IMG/VR virus record: IMGVR_UViG_3300031834_000009
Location: 1-47,802 of that record
Length of the DNA stretch: 47,802 bases
Direction: 5' to 3' (one strand)
DNA from: a virus
How positions within the stretch are numbered: the first letter of the stretch is position 1; each line of letters opens with the position of its first letter. The translations under genes and the position numbers were made by a program. Below, piece after piece: positions 21,788 through 29,054 of the stretch. The notes beneath the pieces were generated by a model, which searched no databases, was not told the DNA's origin, and saw nothing but the letters and a program-made list of their open reading frames with translations.

Positions 21788-22317
21788 TCTTTAATAGGCA
21801 CTCCCATATCCTTAAGGGCCTCTCGCGTCTTAAAAACCTTGCCTTGTAAACTTAATACCTGTCCGGCGGGCGTTCCTCCAAATGAATCATCCGGACTTAC
21901 CTCCACGGCACTCGGCCCACCCTTGCCTTGAAGGATGGTACGAATACCTGCCGTAAAATCTCGTAGCCCTAAGGACATCCACGGCCTAGCAGCCATGCGC
22001 GAGGTGCCTGTTTCTAGCCACTTACCATAAGGAACATTAGTACCTACGCGCGAGGTTAAGTTTGCCCGTGAATACTCACTCTGAATGTTCTTGCGCAACC
22101 AACCTGTAACCTTTCGAGGATACTCACCCGGGGCGCTAGGTTGACTACCACGAGTACCCTTAATAGGTTTACCCGCCGCATTTAGCGATATATTTGGAAT
22201 CGACACGCTTCCGCGCAATTGATCCCTAAACCACCGACCAGCAGCATTGACCCGGTTTCCAACATCGGCGAATACGATGGTGGATGCTTCCTGTCCTTTC
22301 CATGGTGTCATAGCCAT
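21784..22317 (-). CDS. HK97 gp10-like neck/tail completion protein (177 aa)
   Basis: The chosen ATG gives MAMTPWKG; upstream in-frame codons overlap the previous gene. The family signature VGTNVPYGKWLETGTSRMAARPWMSLGL is present at residues about 95-122, including the Y-x-x-x-LE-G-T-S and RPW-P/S blocks. These proteins sit at the head-tail interface. The two adjacent start options make the N-terminus uncertain by six codons. Confidence 0.8.
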   Translation of the reverse strand: MAMTPWKGQEASTIVFADVGNRVNAAGRWFRDQLRGSVSIPNISLNAAGKPIKGTRGSQPSAPGEYPRKVTGWLRKNIQSEYSRANLTSRVGTNVPYGKWLETGTSRMAARPWMSLGLRDFTAGIRTILQGKGGPSAVEVSPDDSFGGTPAGQVLSLQGKVFKTREALKDMGVPIKE

Positions 22318-22318
22318 A

Positions 22319-22648
22319 TTAAATACCCACAGCATCTATTCGATACAATTCGCCTAACCCGGCCATATTTACAACGCCTAGGATTCTGAATACCCGAGTG
22401 CCAAATCGCAGGCGCCAACCCTCCTGAATACCCGGATTTAATTGTGTATAGATACAGTGCGTCACCTTCATCTCGCGCCGCGCATAGGCCTCAACCACCT
22501 CAGCCCTAGCATCCTGAACCCAGGCTGCAAGATTTTCTACGATAGGCAACCACATATTTACACGAGCCCCAATGGCATCCGGCCGATTTTGAGGTGCCTC
22601 TAAGGTTATCTGATGCCCGCTGATCGCAATTGTGCCCGCGATATTCAT
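22319..22648 (-). CDS. Head closure / head-tail joining protein (109 aa)
   Basis: The ATG overlaps the previous TAA (TAATG) after a GAGGGGG ribosome-binding site. The C-terminal block GWRLRFGTRVFRILGVVN matches the W-R-h-G-hRh-h-h-h-h-N motif of phage head-tail stoppers (SPP1 gp16 type). Between the adaptor and the gp10-like gene it is exactly in place. Confidence 0.75.
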   Translation of the reverse strand: MNIAGTIAISGHQITLEAPQNRPDAIGARVNMWLPIVENLAAWVQDARAEVVEAYARREMKVTHCIYTQLNPGIQEGWRLRFGTRVFRILGVVNMAGLGELYRIDAVGI

Positions 22649-23274
22649 TAAAACCCCCTCAAACGATACAGCTCTAATAATTGACACACGACGGACGGCA
22701 CTTGAACCATTTGCATTGCAGTTTTATAGCGCTCCTCATAATCACCCAAACGCCTAGCTTGAAGCATTTGGTTCAAATCCAAATTGTCCCGTAACCACAC
22801 CATCAGATGTAATACACCTGCCTGCACCTCAGCGGGAATTGGATCAAAACCAGCCGTATAGATTACAGTGACATTCTGAAAACCATTCAAGAATACCGAC
22901 CAATCGCCCGCTCCTAACGCATAAGGTATTAGTTGCAGTTCGCCAGTTCGATCATTACAAATCAGTTTTGTTGGATCATACACCACGGAATTACCCGCCG
23001 CATCCCGAATAGTCGCAGAGGTAATCTGTAAAATGGGAAAAGCGCGCAAAAATAGGTTAACTGTACCATCGCCATCCAAAATATCTGTGCGTTCCACCGC
23101 CGCAAAAGGTCGTCGACAATACTTCTCTACGTGGGCACTAGCCATATGAATTAAATCAAGAACTTGTGGCATGGTTAATGTATTAAACTTACCACTAGCC
23201 AGCGCAAAAGCGTAGGTAATAAGTTCCGTACCACTTGGCGTTACTAATCCATCCGCTTTTACAGTTATGCCCAC
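22648..23274 (-). CDS. Head-tail connector / adaptor protein (208 aa)
   Basis: Contains the adaptor pattern: a helix with IHMASAHVEKYCRRPF, strands around an LFLRAFPILQITS segment, ITYTAGF-like VIYTAGFDPIPAEVQAGVLHLMVWLRDN, and a C-terminal helical tail. This matches gp6-like connector proteins that bind the portal ring. It overlaps the tail-fibre-like gene at 23265 by 10 nt. Confidence 0.8.
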   Translation of the reverse strand: MGITVKADGLVTPSGTELITYAFALASGKFNTLTMPQVLDLIHMASAHVEKYCRRPFAAVERTDILDGDGTVNLFLRAFPILQITSATIRDAAGNSVVYDPTKLICNDRTGELQLIPYALGAGDWSVFLNGFQNVTVIYTAGFDPIPAEVQAGVLHLMVWLRDNLDLNQMLQARRLGDYEERYKTAMQMVQVPSVVCQLLELYRLRGF

Positions 23275-24749
23275 GAGAAAATCCCTCCGGCTACGGTTAA
23301 CTTTTTAGGGTAAGTCGCGGTAAAATCAAGTCCGGACTTTTGCACGTGCACCCAGTAATTCCCATTATCCAAGGAAAAAGTTGCCCGCCCGTTATCATCA
23401 GTATAGGCACTACCAGCGATTTTTACCCCACCATCCGTTCCATCAACGTCATTTGTAATCCAAACATCCGCACTATCGACGGGAAAATCAGAAGGATCTG
23501 TTACAAGTATAGTATCTGTAATAGCTCCGCCACCCCCAGAAATTATATCCAGTTCCGCGTCGATGCTACCCGCTATCGGCGCGCCGTTGGACGGCGCGAG
23601 CTTCATGGCATCGCGGGTCTGCTGTGCGGTCAGGCCCGATGTCTTGTCCGCGATGGCCTCGTTGCTGTCGGTTGTCGGGTCGAACGTGCCTGTGATGTTT
23701 TGGATTTCCGTCAGTGCCTCAGAGTTCATGGCCCGCTTGTTGTACAGCCCACGCAGCCAGTGCGCCAGGGAGGTTATGCCGCTCAGGATGGTTGCGATTG
23801 CCCCAACGCTGGCTTCCTTGGCGCGGCTTTCGACGTCTGTGGAATACCTAATTGCAGAACCGACGGCGGACACGTGGCATCCTGGCCCTATCACGACATT
23901 CGGTGTGCTGTTCGTGACGGCTGCTAAAACACAATTGGTGAACAAGACCCAGGCACTCCCCGTAAATGTCCCATACACTTCGCAATCCTGAACAAAAGTG
24001 TTGCCGTTTCCCAGCGCAATAATCGCGCCCGAAATCCCACCAATGTACAGGCCTGAAACGTGGGATTCGTTTGGCAGCGTGATAGTCTGCGCCCCAGCGC
24101 AAAACAGGTCCCCTCTGTATCCGATGATGCGAATTCCGGTAAGACCCCCGAAGTTCAAATCGACCCCCTCATTGATCTGCCCGCGAATGTGCAAAGAGTC
24201 ATAGTTGCTCATCGCTGCAATTGTTGCGGCGATAGTCTGTTTGGCTTTCGCCCAGGAATGACCATCATTGATGTCGCTGCCCAACGTCGGATCGACATGC
24301 CAATCAAGGACGCTATAGCCTTCGCCCGGTAAATACCCATCTGTGCAATCCGCCGCCGCCAGGGTCGCCGGCACTTTCGCCGCCGCCAAGTCCGTGCCAT
24401 ATATCTGCCGCACATCCGCCGCCCCGCCGGCCGGCACGAGCGTTGTCGCGTTCCAGTACATCAGGCATGAGCTTACGCGGAAGTCGGTCTGCGCGGGATT
24501 CGCCCCGGCCTGGACGTACACATCGAGCCAGTAAAAGCCCGCCGCGACGGCCGGGAAGGTGGCTTGCACGGCGACGTTGCCGCTGGCGGCGGCGTGGACC
24601 TCGGCCAGGGCGATGTCGTAGTCGCCCCAGTTGGCATCGTCGAACGCCTCGGGGTTCGTGCCGTGATACCAGTTGCCCGCCGTGTCGCGAACGATGGCAT
24701 AGACCGTCTCGGCCCCATCGTCGTGAATCAGTTGGATTTCGTTAGCCAT
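23265..24749 (-). CDS. Putative tail fibre/spike protein with beta-helix and Ig-like C-terminus (494 aa)
   Basis: N-terminal beta-sandwich region, then a right-handed beta-helix-like stretch (repeating I-R-I-I-G, LYIGGISGAII, VFVQDCEVYG patterns, residues about 170-290), a helical linker and a C-terminal segment (GSAYTDDNGRATFSLDNGNYWVHVQKSG) like a carboxypeptidase-regulatory or Ig-like fold. Codons before about residue 395 are GC-rich while the last quarter is AT-rich like neighbouring genes. This suggests the bulk was exchanged by recombination. Probably binds host surface glycans. Confidence 0.6.
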   Translation of the reverse strand: MANEIQLIHDDGAETVYAIVRDTAGNWYHGTNPEAFDDANWGDYDIALAEVHAAASGNVAVQATFPAVAAGFYWLDVYVQAGANPAQTDFRVSSCLMYWNATTLVPAGGAADVRQIYGTDLAAAKVPATLAAADCTDGYLPGEGYSVLDWHVDPTLGSDINDGHSWAKAKQTIAATIAAMSNYDSLHIRGQINEGVDLNFGGLTGIRIIGYRGDLFCAGAQTITLPNESHVSGLYIGGISGAIIALGNGNTFVQDCEVYGTFTGSAWVLFTNCVLAAVTNSTPNVVIGPGCHVSAVGSAIRYSTDVESRAKEASVGAIATILSGITSLAHWLRGLYNKRAMNSEALTEIQNITGTFDPTTDSNEAIADKTSGLTAQQTRDAMKLAPSNGAPIAGSIDAELDIISGGGGAITDTILVTDPSDFPVDSADVWITNDVDGTDGGVKIAGSAYTDDNGRATFSLDNGNYWVHVQKSGLDFTATYPKKLTVAGGIFSWA

Positions 24750-24976
24750 TCAGATTTATCCTCGTCAGCGATAACGATAGTAGCTATAATCTTTTCCTCC
24801 TGAATGTCGAAGTCCACAATCTGCCTCATCAAGTCATCCGTCATCCGCACCATCTCCGCCCGCTGTAGTTGACGTTGCGCTCGCGTCTCAATGACCTTCA
24901 CACCACTGGGATGAGTAATCTCCCTAGCACCATCAGGCATTGCGCGGAATGTTATTTTCGCTTGTATGTTAGCCAT
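24728..24976 (-). CDS. Hypothetical protein (82 aa)
   Basis: Charged helical protein (VIETRAQRQLQRAEMVRMTDDLMRQIVDFDIQEEK) beginning MANIQAKITFRAMPDGAREI. It overlaps its upstream neighbour by 8 nt and its downstream neighbour by 22 nt, consistent with co-expression with the fibre genes on both sides. A small fibre chaperone is possible, but there is no direct evidence. Confidence 0.6.
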   Translation of the reverse strand: MANIQAKITFRAMPDGAREITHPSGVKVIETRAQRQLQRAEMVRMTDDLMRQIVDFDIQEEKIIATIVIADEDKSEWLTKSN

Positions 24977-25931
24977 TCAGGTTCAACCTCCCACCCCGGA
25001 CAATGTAGGCGTAGTCCGTCGCGGTCGTCTTTGCCCTGCCGGCACACTGGGCCACCCAGCCGCCTAGTAGGCAATAAAGCGCATTTGCTGTAGTTATCCC
25101 ATCAGTTGTCGATGACCAATAATAACCGCCTATGACAACGCCCACGAAAAGGGAATTAAGCAGTGGGCGGGCGGCCTTGGAGCAATCGTACAGCGAGAAC
25201 AACTCGAAGGCGTTTGGCAGCCGCCAGTCGGTGAACCCCGCGTACGTCATAGCCAGTGAGTTTGCGACGGCATTCGCCCACGTCAACTGTACCGGATTCG
25301 CACCGAGGACGGCTCCGGCAGATGCAACGGGCGTGCCTTCAGACGCGGTATTCACGGCAACGGTGATCGTGTTGGTTGCTATGGCGGTAATGACTCGGTT
25401 GCCATTGACCGCTGAGGCCACGCTGGTGTTATAGAGCACGCCCGAAATCGTTACCAGTTGCCCGACGCGGAAGGCATGGGCCGTCATCGTCAGCGTGGTG
25501 GTTGCGCCCTTCGCCCACGATTCCACCGCATCGGTGGTGATGTTCGCCCAAACAGTCTCCCTCCAGTGCGTCGAGTCGGTATCCGGGTCAGTCGAGGCGT
25601 CGCCCGGACCGGTATGCGCCAGAACACAAACCCACCACTTGCTGTTATGGGCCACCAGATCGGCCGCCAAGTAAGCAACGGAATCCGCCCAGGCGCCCTT
25701 AACGGCCTGTATCTGGTTTGCCGTCTGCACGCCCGTCGCGCCGGGGATGATAAGCTCCGGCTGCTTGACCCACATCAGGCCCGTCGCCCGGTCGCTGATA
25801 GTGCCGTTGAGGTTGTCGATGAACCGCGTGGTGCGCGGGTTGCCGGCCTGGAAGTATCCATCATCGCCGTCGGCGTAGCTCGTCACCTGCCCGGTTCGCG
25901 GCAGCCAGAGTTTGTTCGGGCGCTGAATCAT
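24969..25931 (-). CDS. Putative receptor-binding protein with C-type-lectin-like (DUF1566-type) fold
   Basis: A 320-residue protein. The core motifs TGLMWVKQ, DWRLPNAFELFSLYD, YYWSSTT and a final AYIVRGG are those of DUF1566/Lcl-type domains, which share the C-type lectin fold used for ligand binding. Between the first motif and WRLP lies an insert (AYLAADLVAHNSKWWVCVLAHTG...HWRE) that resembles a small carbohydrate-binding module, then a Thr/Ala-rich beta domain. GC-rich compared with the head genes. No reverse transcriptase or template repeat is nearby, so there is no sign of a diversity-generating retroelement. Confidence 0.65.
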   Translation of the reverse strand: MIQRPNKLWLPRTGQVTSYADGDDGYFQAGNPRTTRFIDNLNGTISDRATGLMWVKQPELIIPGATGVQTANQIQAVKGAWADSVAYLAADLVAHNSKWWVCVLAHTGPGDASTDPDTDSTHWRETVWANITTDAVESWAKGATTTLTMTAHAFRVGQLVTISGVLYNTSVASAVNGNRVITAIATNTITVAVNTASEGTPVASAGAVLGANPVQLTWANAVANSLAMTYAGFTDWRLPNAFELFSLYDCSKAARPLLNSLFVGVVIGGYYWSSTTDGITTANALYCLLGGWVAQCAGRAKTTATDYAYIVRGGRLNLNG

Positions 25932-25935
25932 TGGT

Positions 25936-26130
25936 CTACTTCCCTATCGTCGCCGCCAGCACGTCCAGCACGTCCAGCGCGCTCTCGCCATCGACCTGCG
26001 GCTCTTGGTTCAGTATCTCCTGCACCGTATGACGCAGGGCCTCGATCTGGTCACGTGCCAAACCCTGAAGCTGCGGCAGCGTCAGCGGCCCGGTGTCAAT
26101 CTCGGCCTGGTTGTCCGGCTCGTTGGCCAT
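25936..26130 (-). CDS. Hypothetical acidic small protein (64 aa)
   Basis: Asp/Glu-rich helical protein (LTLPQLQGLARDQIEALRHTVQEIL) between the lectin-like gene (4-nt gap) and the holin candidate (3-nt gap). It has no motif or membrane segment. It is kept as a gene because of its packing and GC-rich codon use matching neighbours. Confidence 0.55.
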   Translation of the reverse strand: MANEPDNQAEIDTGPLTLPQLQGLARDQIEALRHTVQEILNQEPQVDGESALDVLDVLAATIGK

Positions 26131-26133
26131 GCT

Positions 26134-26349
26134 TCACTTCTTCGGCGGTTCGGTCGCCAGCAGCGTCTTGCGGCCCTTGACGCTGGTGTAAACGCTGATG
26201 CCGACCAGCACGAGCGCCACCACGGCCCCGGCAGCGGTCTGCACGTTGGCTTCCTGCGTTGCCGCATCCCATCCGAGCTTACCCGCCACGGCCCCGGCCA
26301 GCAGGCGGAGTGCGGCGGTAACGATCCAGAGTATTGTCTGCTTGTCCAT
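26134..26349 (-). CDS. Putative holin (71 aa)
   Basis: The ATG at 26349 follows TGAGGATGATTCGC. The product has two hydrophobic segments (ILWIVTAALRLLAGAVAG and TAAGAVVALVLVGISVYTSV) and a short charged tail KGRKTLLATEPPKK, the size and topology of class II holins. Holins make the membrane hole that starts lysis. Adjacent genes encode another membrane-associated protein and a lipoprotein, which supports a lysis module. Confidence 0.6.
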   Translation of the reverse strand: MDKQTILWIVTAALRLLAGAVAGKLGWDAATQEANVQTAAGAVVALVLVGISVYTSVKGRKTLLATEPPKK

Positions 26350-26389
26350 GCGAATCATCCTCAGTAAGAGTTTCCAAGCCAACCATGCG

Positions 26390-26713
26390 TTAAAAGCCCA
26401 TCGCGGACATGAGGAGGACCAGTAGAATCTTCCCCAGGGCCACGCCTGCTGCTTTCGCCATTTGGATGCTCTCCGCGTTCGCCTTGTTGGCCAGGACGCC
26501 TGCGATCAAGGTCCGCCGACGTGTTGCCGCCAGGTCCGCGTTGCTCATCCCGGCGATCAGATCAGCAAAGACGCCGGAAGTGTCGCCCATAATGAGCCGC
26601 TCGATGTAATCCTTGATCGTGGCGGCGGCGAGCTTCACGATGTCCGGGCCGTACTCAGCAACCCACGGCTCCATTTCCGGGGGCAGGGCATCTTTCAATT
26701 CTTGTAGTGTCAT
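26390..26713 (-). CDS. Putative membrane-associated protein of the lysis module (107 aa)
   Basis: The ATG at 26713 lies 9 nt after CAGGGAG; a GTG two codons upstream is possible. A helical, charged body ends in the hydrophobic tail GVALGKILLVLLMSAMGF, a possible C-terminal membrane anchor. Located between holin and lipoprotein genes. Function unknown. Confidence 0.55.
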   Translation of the reverse strand: MTLQELKDALPPEMEPWVAEYGPDIVKLAAATIKDYIERLIMGDTSGVFADLIAGMSNADLAATRRRTLIAGVLANKANAESIQMAKAAGVALGKILLVLLMSAMGF

Positions 26714-26748
26714 TTGCACTTACTCCCTGTAAGAAGGCCAAGGATAGC

Positions 26749-27033
26749 TCACCGTGGAGCCTTGGCGTCATTGATGGCCTTCGCCACGTCGCTCGGTAGA
26801 GCGCTCTCCTTACCGTCCCGCGCGTCCTGAAACTGCTTGAACGCGGCGTACTGGTCCACGAGGGCCGAGGTCATATCGTTGGCGTCGAACGTCTTATTCA
26901 GCGCCCGCGTCGCGTCGGCCTCACTGATTGCAACCCACTTATCCAGGAGGTTGCTGTACGTCGTGGACATAATCACGCCGGAGCATCCGGCAAGCATCAG
27001 CCCCACGAGGGCGGGAATCATTAATTTCTTCAT
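26749..27033 (-). CDS. Lipoprotein, possible outer-membrane spanin (94 aa)
   Basis: The ATG at 27033 follows ACAGGGAGATAGGAAC. The N-terminus MKKLMIPALVGLMLAGCSG is a classic lipoprotein signal with lipobox L-A-G-C and lipidated C17. The mature part is helical and charged. Next to a small membrane protein with a coiled coil (27160-27408) it could be the outer-membrane half of a spanin pair, implying a Gram-negative host, though it lacks the proline richness common in such proteins. Confidence 0.6.
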   Translation of the reverse strand: MKKLMIPALVGLMLAGCSGVIMSTTYSNLLDKWVAISEADATRALNKTFDANDMTSALVDQYAAFKQFQDARDGKESALPSDVAKAINDAKAPR

Positions 27034-27037
27034 GTTC

Positions 27038-27148
27038 CTATCTCCCTGTTCCTGTTCCTGTGCCGCCCGGCCCGATGCCACCGGGAATACTGACCGATCC
27101 CGGTATCACTATCACGATTGAGCGGTCATCGTTCGTCGCCAGATTCAT
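27038..27148 (-). CDS. Very small Gly/Thr-rich protein (36 aa)
   Basis: ATG at 27148 preceded by CGTAAGGAGACTGAAC, a strong ribosome-binding site at good spacing; the TAG at 27040-27038 lies 4 nt before the lipoprotein start. The product begins with a hydrophobic IVIVIPGSV stretch and ends in a Gly-Pro-Gly-Thr repeat tail. Supported by the start signal and tight packing only. Function unknown. Confidence 0.5.
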   Translation of the reverse strand: MNLATNDDRSIVIVIPGSVSIPGGIGPGGTGTGTGR

Positions 27149-27159
27149 GTTCAGTCTCC

Positions 27160-27408
27160 TTACGGTTTCGCAGCCGTTTTGGGCGGCTTGACCGCCTCTT
27201 TGATTTCGCGTATATCTTCAGCTATCCGTTCGAGCTTGACCTCAGTGCTGGCCCGGAATTGCTCATTCGCCCGGACCCGCGCCTCAAGTAGGCTCGCGCT
27301 TGCCTGCTGATTCCACCAGAACGTGCCGAGCAGGGCAGCAATCAGCCCAAGGATCGACAGCGCCAGCGCCAAGTGTTTTCTGCCGCAATCACTCACCTTT
27401 AGCACCAT
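27160..27408 (-). CDS. Signal-anchored coiled-coil protein, possible inner-membrane spanin (82 aa)
   Basis: One N-terminal membrane segment (LALALSILGLIAALLGTFWW) followed by a charged coiled coil (LLEARVRANEQF...VKLERIAEDIREIKEAV) and a Lys/Pro tail. This is the topology of Rz-like inner-membrane spanins. It lies two genes from a lipoprotein, the expected partner. A plain membrane accessory is the alternative. Confidence 0.55.
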   Translation of the reverse strand: MVLKVSDCGRKHLALALSILGLIAALLGTFWWNQQASASLLEARVRANEQFRASTEVKLERIAEDIREIKEAVKPPKTAAKP

Positions 27409-27470
27409 CGTTCACTTCTCATCCCTGGGCCCCTGGCCCGGTTCATACTTATAAACCTCATGGATCATAC

Positions 27471-27523
27471 GGTCCCGCATAATTGAATTACCAGTTATGC
27501 GGGACCGGGCGAGTTACCGCCCG
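27471..27523 (-). terminator. Two strong hairpins after the beta-helix gene
   Basis: GGTCCCGCATAA 27471-27482 and TTATGCGGGACC 27495-27506 form a perfect 12-pair stem with a 12-nt loop. CGGGCG 27506-27511 and CGCCCG 27518-27523 form a second stem. They occupy the gap downstream of the leftward gene ending at 27552. There is no clear T-tract, so they may slow decay or attenuate transcription instead of fully terminating it. Confidence 0.45.
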
Positions 27524-27551
27524 ATCACTACAAGGCGCAGCGGAAGAAGGT

Positions 27552-28475
27552 CTAGGCTGGGAAGTTGTCAACTGCAGGGCAGATGACTCCACTCGCGCCG
27601 AGGGCGTTCGAGCAGTAATTCAAGCCATAGGCCATGCCGGCACCCACGAGGCCGTAGACCGTATTCTTGAGATTCACGACGCGGTTACCATCTGCGAAAC
27701 CCGTGGTATCGCTCTTCACGGAGATGCCGAGACCAGCACTCGTATCCAAGTTTATGACCAGATTCCGCAAAATCTGGACCTCGAGGGACTTCGCCGTCAA
27801 TGCGTCAATCACAGAGGCTGACGCATCGCAACTCAGATAGTTGTCAGCGATCACCAATCCATCTGCGGCGCCCGCTGCTAAGATAAAGGACACAAGTCTC
27901 CCACCGGCGATTCCGTTGTAGGTATTGTGCGTGATCCGCACCTGGGAGCAACCCGCCGCGATCTTGATACCAGCTAGCATTTCCTGCGTTGAGAGGGTCT
28001 CCTCGAAGGAGCAGGAATCGACCTCACAGCCCGATGCCGCGATGTTTATGGGAGCGGTAATGCCATTGGTGAAGTACGAGGTCAACCGCACGTTCTGCAA
28101 CTTGCAGTTGGTGGCGTTCATGTTCACGCTGCCCGCAGCCGCTGTAAACACGAACGAGGGCCGGTTCGTTCCACGCCCGAGGCCGATAACCTCGACGCCG
28201 GACACCCCGAATGTAAACGATGCTGCGAGAGTGAGCGCCGCTTCCGTGTGGTCGGGCAGGACATAGACACGGTCGTGCGTAACAGCAGCGGCAAGCGCTG
28301 CCGCAATCGTGGAGAACGGCTTATCCGGGCTACGGCCGTATCCCGCGGTGGCGCCAGCTTTCGCATTATTACCATCAACCCACCAACGGCCCCCCGCACT
28401 AAGCCCCATGTCCGCCATAACCAAGGAGCCTTGAAGCCACTTCGCAAACAATTCAGTCCTTGCACTTCTACTCAT
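27552..28475 (-). CDS. Beta-helix structural protein, possible spike or capsid fibre (307 aa)
   Basis: Residues about 35-75 hold a GRSPDKPFSTIAAALAAA segment typical of the start of pectate-lyase-type beta-helix domains, followed by repeating strands (VEVIGLG, CKLQNVRLTS, CEVDSCSFEE, QVRITHNTYN, LVIADNYLS, VQILRNLVI). The fold suggests a virion fibre or depolymerase, though no catalytic residues can be assigned. It sits just after the head genes and before the lysis candidates in GC-rich DNA, so a capsid-attached or tail spike is plausible. Confidence 0.65.
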   Translation of the reverse strand: MSRSARTELFAKWLQGSLVMADMGLSAGGRWWVDGNNAKAGATAGYGRSPDKPFSTIAAALAAAVTHDRVYVLPDHTEAALTLAASFTFGVSGVEVIGLGRGTNRPSFVFTAAAGSVNMNATNCKLQNVRLTSYFTNGITAPINIAASGCEVDSCSFEETLSTQEMLAGIKIAAGCSQVRITHNTYNGIAGGRLVSFILAAGAADGLVIADNYLSCDASASVIDALTAKSLEVQILRNLVINLDTSAGLGISVKSDTTGFADGNRVVNLKNTVYGLVGAGMAYGLNYCSNALGASGVICPAVDNFPA

Positions 28476-28502
28476 GATACGCTTTTCCTTATTAAAAGGG
28501 TA

Positions 28503-28540
28503 GGTTAGGCGCCTTAACTACACCGCTAAGGCGCCTAACC
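28503..28540 (-). terminator. Perfect 14-bp inverted repeat, hairpin between head and spike genes
   Basis: GGTTAGGCGCCTTA 28503-28516 and TAAGGCGCCTAACC 28527-28540 pair fully around a 10-nt loop. It lies in the gap after the 28555-29013 gene on the leftward transcript. No T-run follows, so partial termination or mRNA stabilisation of the capsid segment is likely. The GCGCCTTA core recurs in the palindrome at 30437-30450. Confidence 0.55.
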
Positions 28541-28554
28541 CAGAAGAACAGTTA

Positions 28555-29013
28555 CTAGGATAAATCATCCTCAATCTCGCCTACCGCCGCAAGATTACTC
28601 GCGGCGCCAAGCCCCGCCTTAGGCTTACCCAGCACGATGACCGCCGAATAGCCCGTCTGGCTAGTCGCCGTAACCCGGAATCGCACATAGCGCATCGCGT
28701 ATGTCCCCGATTTGGCCAGGAGATCCTCATTCCGGAGACTAATGCCAACGATTGTGCTATCGTTGGCTGAGGCAGAGTTGGTCAACTGCGTGATCTCCTT
28801 GACCACCGCTTCATTCGTCCCCGCCTCGCCCGGTGAGGCATACGCCGCAAAGTCGATGGTATGCGCCGACATGTCCCCATTGATTAGGAGGGCGAGAAGT
28901 TCATCAAACTTCGACATGTCGATATAGCCCGAGTTCGCCGCGGTTAATGCCGCGGTCGGATAAATGGCGCCTACGATCCCGTACTTTTCATTCAAAAGCA
29001 TGTTCATATCCAT
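28555..29013 (-). CDS. Putative head decoration protein (152 aa)
   Basis: A beta-rich protein directly after the major capsid gene, behind AGAGGTAACGTTTC. It begins with a helical MDMNMLLNEKYG and continues with Ala/Ser/Thr-rich strands. Capsid-stabilising decoration proteins often occupy this position, but no family motif is visible. Confidence 0.55.
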   Translation of the reverse strand: MDMNMLLNEKYGIVGAIYPTAALTAANSGYIDMSKFDELLALLINGDMSAHTIDFAAYASPGEAGTNEAVVKEITQLTNSASANDSTIVGISLRNEDLLAKSGTYAMRYVRFRVTATSQTGYSAVIVLGKPKAGLGAASNLAAVGEIEDDLS

Positions 29014-29054
29014 GAAACGTTACCTCTTTATGGGTTAGTGGTTATGCCCGCAGC

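Noticed and set aside
23340-23927. 195-aa rightward frame opposite the fibre gene
   Set aside because: It is antisense to a coherent beta-helix protein and lacks start signals; it reflects the GC-rich codon pattern of the real gene.
24969-25931. Diversity-generating retroelement
   Set aside because: The C-type-lectin-like target type is suggestive, but no reverse transcriptase or template repeat is present in the window.
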